A stretch of 64,000 nt of DNA, taken from NCBI RefSeq assembly GCF_030687495.1, contig NZ_CP117435.1, forward strand, positions 1,178,001 through 1,242,000. The letters run 5' to 3'. The notes under the pieces are model-generated. The model made no database searches. It was not told the origin of the DNA and saw only the letters and a list, made by a program, of their open reading frames with translations. This stretch comes from Pseudomonas sp. FP453. GTDB taxonomy: Bacteria; Pseudomonadota; Gammaproteobacteria; Pseudomonadales; Pseudomonadaceae. The position numbers and the translations under genes are program-made. Position 1 is the first letter of the stretch, and each line of letters begins with the position of its first letter. This document shows positions 49,690 through 56,883 of this stretch, one piece after another.

Positions 49690-50439
49690 ATGCCTGAACT
49701 CACTCATCGCCGCGCCGTCATCACCGGCGCCGGCAGCGGCATCGGCGCTGCCATCGCCCGCGCCTACGCCGCCGAAGGCGCACGCCTGGTACTGGCCGAC
49801 CGCAACGCCGCGAGCCTCGCCGACACCGCGATCACCTGCCGCAACCTCGGTGCCGAAGTCGTCGAATGCCTGGCCGACGTCGGCACCGTCGAAGGCGCCC
49901 AGGCCAGTGTGGATACCTGCGTCGAGCAGTTCGGCGGCATCGATATCCTGGTCAACAACGCCGGCATGCTCACCCAGGCGCGGTGTGTCGACCTGTCCAT
50001 CGAGATGTGGAACGACATGCTGCGCGTCGACCTCACCAGCGTGTTCGTCGCCAGCCAGCGCGCCTTGCCGCACATGCTGGCGCAGCGCTGGGGCCGCATC
50101 ATCAACGTCGCCTCGCAACTGGGGATCAAGGGCGGCGCCGAGCTGACTCACTACGCCGCCGCCAAAGCCGGGGTGATCGGCTTTACCAAGTCCCTCGCGC
50201 TGGAAGTGGCCAAGGACAATGTGCTGGTCAACGCCATCGCCCCCGGCCCGATTGAAACGCCGTTGGTGGGCGGCATCAGTGATGACTGGAAACGCGCCAA
50301 GGCCAAGGAATTGCCCCTGGGCCGCTTCGGCCTGGCCGATGAAGTGGCGCCCACCGCCGTGCTGCTGGCCAGCGAACCGGGTGGCAATCTGTTCGTCGGC
50401 CAGACCCTCGGCCCGAACTCCGGCGACGTCATGCCATGA
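49690..50439 (+). CDS. SDR-family oxidoreductase 2
   Basis: This 249-residue classical SDR has ITGAGSGIGAAIARAYAAEGARLVLADR at the N-terminus, NNAGML near residue 95, ASQLGIKG with the catalytic serine near 140, and YAAAKAG near 154. The NAIAPGPIETPLVGG segment near 185 is intact. It differs from SDR1 in sequence. It begins a second run of genes after the REPIN, so it may have its own promoter in the 143-base gap. Substrate unknown. Confidence 0.88.
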   Translation: MPELTHRRAVITGAGSGIGAAIARAYAAEGARLVLADRNAASLADTAITCRNLGAEVVECLADVGTVEGAQASVDTCVEQFGGIDILVNNAGMLTQARCVDLSIEMWNDMLRVDLTSVFVASQRALPHMLAQRWGRIINVASQLGIKGGAELTHYAAAKAGVIGFTKSLALEVAKDNVLVNAIAPGPIETPLVGGISDDWKRAKAKELPLGRFGLADEVAPTAVLLASEPGGNLFVGQTLGPNSGDVMP

Positions 50440-50452
50440 GCGGGGTGTAGCC

Positions 50453-50752
50453 ATGTGCGGACTCTGCGGGCTGCTCGGCGAAGACCTGCACTGGAGCGAC
50501 CCCCTGGGCGATGAAGTGCCCCGGCGCCGAGAACGCCTGCGCCGGATCGCGGCGATCAACCAGGTACTGGCGGTGTTCCGACTCAAGGTCGAAGACTTCC
50601 AGGGTGCCTCGTACCTGTTGCTCGGCGCCACCGGCAAGCAGGAATTGGCCAGCGGCCTGGATCAACTGTGGCAGGCCGCCGAAACCATGCTCGGCCGCCC
50701 GCTGGACCCGCTCGATCCAACCCTGCTGGATCACTTGGAGTCAGCCCCATGA
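50453..50752 (+). CDS. Small conserved protein with MCGLCG N-terminus
   Basis: This is a 99-residue protein I do not recognise by name. Translation starts MCGLCGLLGEDLHWSD, so cysteines stand at positions 2 and 5. An N-terminal Cys2 after the initiator recalls class II glutamine amidotransferases, but the rest of that domain is absent. A basic helix (RRRERLRRIAAINQVLAVFRL) and a leucine-rich C-terminal half follow. Its end overlaps the CobW gene by 4 bases (ATGA). A metal-linked role with CobW is possible but unproven. Confidence 0.65.
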   Translation: MCGLCGLLGEDLHWSDPLGDEVPRRRERLRRIAAINQVLAVFRLKVEDFQGASYLLLGATGKQELASGLDQLWQAAETMLGRPLDPLDPTLLDHLESAP

Positions 50753-51723
50753 GCATCGCCCTGAATGTAATCACCGGCTTCCTCGGCAGCGGCAAAACCA
50801 CCTTGCTCAAGCGCCTGCTGCAAGGCGAAAGCCTCGGCGACACGGCATTGCTGATCAATGAATTCGGCGACGTCGGCATCGACCATCTGCTGGTGGAAGA
50901 GGTCGCGCCGGACACCGTGCTGCTGCCCAGCGGCTGCGTGTGCTGCTCGATTCGCGGCGAGTTGAAGGACGCGCTGCTCGGCCTGTTGCAACGCCGCGAG
51001 CGCGGGGAAATCCCGGCCTTCAAACGGGTGATCCTGGAAACCACTGGCCTGGCCGACCCGGCGCCGATCCTCGCCACCCTGAACAACGACGTGCAGTTGC
51101 GCGGGCGCTTTCATATCGGCCTGGTCATCACCCTGGTGGACGCCAGCCACGCCACGCTGCAAGAACGTTTGCACCCGGAATGGCTGGCCCAGGTCGCGGC
51201 GGCGGATCGCCTGCTGTTGAGCAAGACCGACCTGGCCGGCGACAGCACCGCGCTGCGCGCGCACTTGCAGGCGCTCAACGCCGGCACGCCGATCCTCGAT
51301 ACCCAGGACATCCACAGCGGCGAGCAACTGCTGCTCGGCGAAGGCCTGCGCAGCGCCGAACCCGCTGTCGAAGTCAGCCGCTGGCAGCTGCATCAACCCA
51401 TCACCGCCACCCACGGCGCCGCGCAAGTGTGCTGTCTGACCTTCGACCAGCCGCTGGATTGGGTCGGCTTCGGGGTGTGGCTGTCGATGCTGTTAAGATG
51501 CCACGGCGAACGAATCCTCCGGGTCAAAGGACTGCTCAACGTGAACGCCAGCAACGCCCCCATCGTCATTCATGGCGTGCAGCACTGCCTGCATGCCCCG
51601 GTGCACTTGCCTGCATGGCCGGGCAACGATCGCCAATCGCGCCTGGTCTTTATCCTGCGTGGCCTCGACCCGGCGCAGCTGCGCCGCTCGTTCGACGTGT
51701 TCTCGCGACGGTTCGCGCCATGA
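50749..51723 (+). CDS. CobW/G3E-family GTP-binding metallochaperone
   Basis: This 324-residue G3E GTPase has Walker A ITGFLGSGKTTLL near residue 6. It carries the metal-binding CxCC in GCVCCSIRGEL near 63, the ETTGLADPAPI loop near 88 and SKTDLAG near 154. The C-terminal CobW domain spans about residues 215-324. CobW proteins insert or deliver metals (cobalt, zinc or iron) to client enzymes. Here the likely clients are metalloenzymes of the cluster, such as the CE4-type hydrolase. It overlaps both neighbours by 4 bases. Confidence 0.9.
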   Translation: MSIALNVITGFLGSGKTTLLKRLLQGESLGDTALLINEFGDVGIDHLLVEEVAPDTVLLPSGCVCCSIRGELKDALLGLLQRRERGEIPAFKRVILETTGLADPAPILATLNNDVQLRGRFHIGLVITLVDASHATLQERLHPEWLAQVAAADRLLLSKTDLAGDSTALRAHLQALNAGTPILDTQDIHSGEQLLLGEGLRSAEPAVEVSRWQLHQPITATHGAAQVCCLTFDQPLDWVGFGVWLSMLLRCHGERILRVKGLLNVNASNAPIVIHGVQHCLHAPVHLPAWPGNDRQSRLVFILRGLDPAQLRRSFDVFSRRFAP

Positions 51724-52895
51724 TTACCCTGCGTGTCCTTGGCACGTCGGTGACCTTGCTGGAATGCCTGCGCGTACGCGCCGAGCAGGAGCTGGGCATT
51801 CGCCTGGTGTATCAGGTGCACGATGTCGAACAGGCCCAGCGCATCGCGGTGATGCAGCCCGACAGCTACGACCTGTATGACCAGTGGTTCCACAACGTCG
51901 ATTTCGTCTGGCCGGCGCGGGCGATCCAGCCCATCGACACGCGGCGCATTGCGCTGTGGCACGAGATCAACGACCTGCCCAAGCGCGGCCGCCTGTCGCC
52001 GGATGACCGCCTCGGCAGCGGCAGCGTGCCCAGCGAGCGCCTCTTCGTGCAGCACGACGGCAGCCTCGGCAGCACCGTCACCGAACGCATCAGCATGCTG
52101 CCCCTGACCCACAACGCCGACAGCTTTGCCTACCGCCCCGAGCGCCTGCCCGACGGCTTTTGCCACGGCAATGAAAGCTGGGGCTGGCTGCTCGACCCGG
52201 CCTGGAGCGCACGCACCGCGCTGCAAAGCGACGCCGCCATCGGCGCCCTGGATGCCGCGCTGGCGGTGCAGGGCGCGGGGCTCGCGCAGTTCAAGGACAT
52301 CGGCAACATGAGCATCGAAGAGATCGACGTGCTCGCCGACATCCTCGTGCGCAAACAAAAGGAAGGCCACTTCGCCGCCTTCTGGTCGGATGACGAAGAG
52401 GCCGCGCAATTGATGCTCAGCCCGAGCATCGACATCCAGAGCCTGTGGTCGCCGACCCTGATGCGCCTGCACCGCGCCGGGGTGAAATACCGCCTGGCGG
52501 TGCCGCGTGAAGGCTACCGCGCCTGGTTCGGCGGCTTGTCCCTGTCGCGCCATGCCCAGGGGCCGGTGCTGGATGCGGCCTACGCCTACCTCAACTGGTG
52601 GCTGTCCGGCTGGCCCGGCGCGGTGATGGCGCGCCAGGGTTACTACATCGGCAACCCGGCGCGCAGCCGCGACCACCTGAGCAGCGCCGAGTGGGATTAC
52701 TGGTACGCCGGCCAGCCTGCGCGGGAAGAGCTGCTCGGCAGTGACGGCCTGCCGTTGATCGATATCGGCGAAGTGCGTGATGGCGGGTCTTATGAACAGC
52801 GCATGGGGCACATCGCGGTGTGGAACTCGGTGATGGATGAGCACAACTATTTGGTGCGGCGTTGGGGCGACTTCATGCGTGCACGGGGCGCCTGA
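51720..52895 (+). CDS. Solute-binding-protein-like protein lacking a signal peptide
   Basis: This 391-residue protein resembles the PotD-like extracellular solute-binding fold (MITLRVLGTSVTLLE..., DSYDLYDQWFHN, LLPLTHNADSFAY-like MLPLTHNADSFAY, AYAYLNWWLSG and QGYYIGNP near the C-terminus). It begins directly in the first beta strand with no signal sequence, and no permease or ATPase gene is near. It is therefore probably cytoplasmic, perhaps a ligand sensor or an enzyme built on this fold. Its ATG overlaps the CobW stop (ATGA). This is the last gene of the cluster. Confidence 0.72.
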   Translation: MITLRVLGTSVTLLECLRVRAEQELGIRLVYQVHDVEQAQRIAVMQPDSYDLYDQWFHNVDFVWPARAIQPIDTRRIALWHEINDLPKRGRLSPDDRLGSGSVPSERLFVQHDGSLGSTVTERISMLPLTHNADSFAYRPERLPDGFCHGNESWGWLLDPAWSARTALQSDAAIGALDAALAVQGAGLAQFKDIGNMSIEEIDVLADILVRKQKEGHFAAFWSDDEEAAQLMLSPSIDIQSLWSPTLMRLHRAGVKYRLAVPREGYRAWFGGLSLSRHAQGPVLDAAYAYLNWWLSGWPGAVMARQGYYIGNPARSRDHLSSAEWDYWYAGQPAREELLGSDGLPLIDIGEVRDGGSYEQRMGHIAVWNSVMDEHNYLVRRWGDFMRARGA

Positions 52896-52921
52896 CTCAA
52901 TAGAGGAGTGAGCTTGGCTTA

Positions 52922-52950
52922 TGTGGGAGCTGGCTTGCCTGCGATAGCGA
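52922..52950. repeat. Left half of a split REPIN
   Basis: TGTGGGAGCTGGCTTGCCTG and its GCGATAGC extension occur alone here. The matching right arm is 370 bases away (53323-53346), on the far side of another repeat. Confidence 0.75.
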
Positions 52951-52972
52951 TGTGTTAGGCGCTGAGGCTTTT

Positions 52973-53300
52973 TGATCGGAGTACATATCCGTTATTTAGG
53001 TAACGGCTGCTTAGGGTTCCGCTCTTACAGCGGCTCACTTTTGGAAGGACCCAAAAGTAAGCAAAAGGTCCTCGCCCCACCACTCGGCACCTCGCCTAGG
53101 CTCGGTGTGCCCGAACGCAGGCTTGAATCCGTGGGCCGCCGTCATGGGCCATCCTTGGCCCAGGACGGCTAACCCGGCGTCCTGCCGGGTTACCCACGAA
53201 TTCAAGCCTGCGTTCGGCCAGCGTGGTTAACGGGGCGCCCAAGATCAAAAGCCAAATCAAAAGCCAGAGCCAGAGCTTCGGGTTTTGTCAGGTCTAGTAG
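52973..53300 (+). repeat. About 330-bp structured intergenic repeat of Pseudomonas
   Basis: This stretch has the look of a multi-copy Pseudomonas intergenic element: CGGAGTACATATCCGTTA at the start, then CTCTTACAGCGGCTCACTTTT and CACCACTCGGCACCTCGCCT. Inside, 53113-53128 is a perfect inverted repeat of 53200-53215 (16 bp), and TAACCCGGC/GCCGGGTTA forms a nested hairpin at 53170-53192. A 66-codon open frame crosses it and is usually a spurious call. Copy number must be checked in the genome. Confidence 0.6.
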
Positions 53301-53322
53301 TTGTGTTGGCTGACCCACCGCA

Positions 53323-53346
53323 ATCGCGGGCAAGCCCGCTCCCACA
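53323..53346. repeat. Right half of a split REPIN
   Basis: ATCGCGGGCAAGCCCGCTCC plus CACA matches the right arm of the GCGGGC subtype. The corresponding left arm is 52922-52950, with the larger repeat in between. Confidence 0.75.
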
Positions 53347-53376
53347 TTGGATCTTCATCGTTCTGCTGGATTGATC

Positions 53377-53399
53377 GTTCCCACGCTCCGCGTGGGAAC
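53377..53399. repeat. Short palindrome GTTCCCACG...CGTGGGAAC
   Basis: A 9-bp perfect dyad with a 5-base loop, followed by CCTCCACGGGCGCTCCGCGCC. This resembles another common Pseudomonas REP-like intergenic palindrome. Confidence 0.65.
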
Positions 53400-53639
53400 G
53401 CCTCCACGGGCGCTCCGCGCCCCGGCAAAGCCCAAAGTCAAGCGCGTGCCGCCAATAACTTGACAGAAATATTCCTTGTTTTATTGGGTGTACTTATCCC
53501 AGCTCCCAGCTAATCTGCTTAAATCGAATGTCCAATGCAAATGGATGTTTTTTTGACGCCGAGTCAGCAGTTGCCAGGGAAGCCTATGACACAGGGACGT
53601 AGTGGCAGAAACAGACGCACCCTGCCAGAGGGCACAGCG

Positions 53640-55977
53640 ATGAGGTGGCGCCATACGTTCCAGACCCGTATCGCCGGGGTGCTCGCGCTGTTGCTGTTGG
53701 TGGTGGTCGCGGCCACCTACTTCGCCGTCAAGACCGCCACCACCCGTGCCGTGGAGAACCAGGCCGAGGTCCAGCTGGAGACCGGCAGCCAGGTGTTCGA
53801 GCGCCTGCTCGACCTGCGCGGCCGCCGCCTGCAATACGGGCTGGACTGGCTGACGGCGGACGAGCCCTTCAAGCAAGCGGTGACCGAAGGCAAGCCTGCG
53901 CCGATCCTGGCGGCGCTGGACCGCCACGGCACCGGTATCGGTTCCAGCGAAGTGTTTGTGTTGGGCCTCGACGGCAACGTGATGGTCAGCACCCTGCCAC
54001 TGTTCTCCCGCGGCACGCCGTTCCCCCAGGGCAACGCCTTGCGCCATGCGCGCCGCAGTGGCCTGCAAATGCTCATCGTGGCCATGGATGGGCGACCGTA
54101 CCTGCTGGTGCAAAAGGACGTCTTCAATCCGCAGCCCGTGGCGCGCGTTGTCATGGGCTTTCCGATGGACGCGCAGTTTGCCAACGAACTGCGTTCCATG
54201 AGCAACCTGGAAGTGTCGTTCCTCGCCGTGCAGGACGGCCGCCCCGGGCCGTTGTTCACCACGCAGCCCGATGCAGTGCAGCTCGATATCGTCGCTACGC
54301 TGCGCCAGGCGCAGGTCAGCAGCGAGGCCTACATCGAAGGTTTCCACGGCCAGCGCATGCTCAACCAGGTACTGTCGCTGGCCAACACCGGCGAAGGGGA
54401 TGAGGTGCGGGTGCTGCTGCAAAGCCCGCTGGATCATGTGTTGGAATCCTTTGCGCCGCTGGACCGGCAGTTCCTCGGGATTGCCCTGGCCGTCTTGGTG
54501 GTGTCGCTGGCCGGTGCGCTGTTGCTGGCACGGCGCGTGTCGAGCCCGTTGAATGCGCTGGTGGAAGCGGCCGAGCGTATTGGTGCCGGCGACTACCGCA
54601 CGCCGGTGCGGGTGCGCAGCCACGATGAATTCGGCCTGCTGGCCCGCGCCTTCAATGCCATGCAAAGCGGCATCGCCGTGCGCGAGCGGCAACTGGCGCA
54701 CAACGCCTTGCATGACCCGCTCACCGGCCTGCCCAACCGCGCGCTGGCCATGGAGCGCCTGGGCAGTGCGATCAGTGCGCGCCGGCCCGTGGTGTTGCTG
54801 TACGTGGGCATCGAAAACTACCGGGTGATTAACGAAGGCTTCGGCCCGCAAGGCGTGGAAGAAATGCTGCGCGAAGCCAGCCGCTGCTTGTCCATTGAGC
54901 CTGCTGGCCAGCGACACCGCCGCCCGCATCACCGGCAGTGAGTTCCTGGTGCTGCTGGAAAACACCGAGATCGACCGCGCCGTCGCACGCGCCGACCGCC
55001 TCTACGCGCTGCTCACCGAAACCCAGCGCATCGGCCATGACGAAGTGCGCCATGAAGTCAGCATCGGCATCGCCGCGTACCCCGCCGATGGCCAGCAGGT
55101 GGAAGAGTTGATAAGCCGCGCCGCGATTGCCCGGCACGATGCGGCGAGCCTGCCGGGGCATTTGCAGATCTACCAACAGCACCGCGAACTGGCCCACCAA
55201 CGCCAGATCACCTTGATCCGCGACCTGCGCCGCGCCGTGGTCGAGGGCGAATTGTTCCTGTGCTACCAACCCAAGCTCGACCTCAACCACGGGCATGTGC
55301 GCCAGGCCGAAGCCTTGCTGCGCTGGCAGCATCCGACCCTGGGCCAGGTCTCGCCCGCCGAATTCATTCCCCTGGCCGAACGCACCGGCAGCATGGGCAG
55401 CCTGACCCTGTGGGTGATCGAAGAAGCGATCCGCCAGATCGGCGAGTGGGGGCAGCGGGGGTTGCATATCCAGCTGTCGGTGAATATTTCCGTGGACGAC
55501 CTGGCCGATGATGACCTGGCGATTCGCGTCACCGCGTTGTTGATGCAATACGCAGTGGCGGCCGAGCAACTGATTTTCGAGATCACCGAAAGCGCGATCA
55601 TGCACAACCCGCAACAGGCGCTGAACGTGCTGGAGCAACTGCGCGGCTGCGGCATCAGCCTGTCGGTGGACGACTACGGCACCGGTTATTCGTCCCTCGC
55701 CCAATTGCAGCGCCTGCCGGTGCAGGAGTTGAAGATCGACCAATCATTCGTGCGCAACCTCGACAGCACCAGCGGCGACGGGGTGATCGTGCGCTCCACC
55801 ATCGAGATGAGCCACAACCTGGGGCTCAAGGTGGTGGCCGAAGGCGTGGAGTTCGCGCCGAGCCTGAAGCTGCTCAAGCAGTGGAAGTGCGACACCGCCC
55901 AGGGTTACCTGATCAGCCGGCCGTTGAACGCCATGGCGTTCGAGATGTGGATGCGCCGCGAGCGGGTGCCGCTCTAG
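53640..55977 (+). pseudogene. Membrane sensor-HAMP-GGDEF-EAL protein 1, frameshifted (probable c-di-GMP phosphodiesterase)
   Basis: With one base removed this is about 778 residues. A first membrane segment (residues 9-26) leads to a periplasmic Cache-like sensor of about 230 residues. A second segment (IALAVLVVSLAGALLL) and a HAMP linker follow, then GGDEF and EAL domains. The GGDEF site reads TGSEF, so diguanylate cyclase activity is unlikely. EAL residues look intact (EALLRW, NISVDDL, FEITESA, DDYGTGYSS, KIDQSF, EGVE). An extra T at 54895-54896 shifts the frame; removing it restores alignment with the paralogue at 56846-59215. ATG 53586 is a possible earlier start. Confidence 0.85.
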
Positions 55978-56199
55978 AAAAGGCCTTTGCCGCGCCTACA
56001 GATTCTGTGGGTCGCGCCGATAAGCTCTACATACCTTGACCGGTTGCATAGGTTTTTGCCGACCAACGGTCAGGCTTTGCGCTAAAATCAATGATGGCAA
56101 TTTGCCTTGTTTGCGGCATCATCTGCGGTGTGACACGTATTGCCCCAGTTTCAGTGCCAAGGCAGGCCGCCTATTTTTCTATTGCCGCGCGGACCCTTG

Positions 56200-56883
56200 A
56201 TGAATCGGATTTTCCTGCAATTTTCCTTCGCCGCCTTGCTGCTCTCGGCCCATGACCTGGCGCGCGCGGCGACCCTTGACGTGATGCTGCGCCAGGCCGA
56301 CCAGACACCGGTCAGCGACGCCGTGGTCACCCTGCAAGGCCCGGTCGGCGCGCCGGTCGGTGCGCTCAAGGCCGACATGGACCAACGCGGCCAGAAGTTC
56401 GCGCCCCATGTGCTGGCGGTGCACACCGGCACCCAGGTGCGTTTCCCCAACAGCGACAACATCCGTCACCAGGTCTATTCGTTTTCGCCAGCCAAGCGCT
56501 TCGAACTGCGCCTGTACGAAGGCACGCCCACCGACCCGTTGCTGTTCGACAAGCCCGGCGTGGTGGTGCTCGGCTGCAATATTCACGACTGGATGCTCGG
56601 CTACATCTACGTCACCGACGACCCACGCTTCGGCGTCAGCGATGCCCAGGGCCACGTGCGCCTGGACAACCTGCCGGCCGGCGCCTACCACGTCACCCTG
56701 TGGCACCCGCAATTGGCCGACATGCAACCGCTGGACGGCGGCACGCTGAACATTCCGGCAGCCGGCCTGAGCCACGCCGTGCAACTGAGCCTGGAACCAC
56801 CGTCCGCCGACCTGCCGCCCACACCCACGCCAACCGCGTTTGGCGATGCCTTCAACCGAGCCGCCCGTGAAACTGCGCAGTAG
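56200..56883 (+). CDS. Exported cupredoxin-like (methylamine-utilisation-type) protein
   Basis: This 227-residue protein has a Sec signal peptide (residues 1-23, ending LARAATLD). A cupredoxin-like fold contains HTGTQVRFPNSDNIRHQVYSF near residues 79-98 and VVVLGCNIHDWMLGYIYV near 123-140. The His, Cys and His are placed as in type 1 copper sites. A carboxypeptidase-regulatory-like tail (GHVRLDNLPAGAYHVTLWHP) follows. It may bind copper or carry electrons in the periplasm. It lies between the two GGDEF-EAL genes and overlaps the second by 38 bases. Confidence 0.82.
   Translation: MNRIFLQFSFAALLLSAHDLARAATLDVMLRQADQTPVSDAVVTLQGPVGAPVGALKADMDQRGQKFAPHVLAVHTGTQVRFPNSDNIRHQVYSFSPAKRFELRLYEGTPTDPLLFDKPGVVVLGCNIHDWMLGYIYVTDDPRFGVSDAQGHVRLDNLPAGAYHVTLWHPQLADMQPLDGGTLNIPAAGLSHAVQLSLEPPSADLPPTPTPTAFGDAFNRAARETAQ

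Noticed and set aside
45184..52895. The catabolic island as a prophage or integrative element
   Set aside because: No integrase, transposase, phage gene, tRNA or attachment repeat is seen at its edges, and codon use looks like the rest of the window.
52972..53172. A 66-codon open frame with a Pseudomonas-repeat sequence
   Set aside because: It lies within the multi-copy intergenic repeat, and such frames are regular false gene calls.
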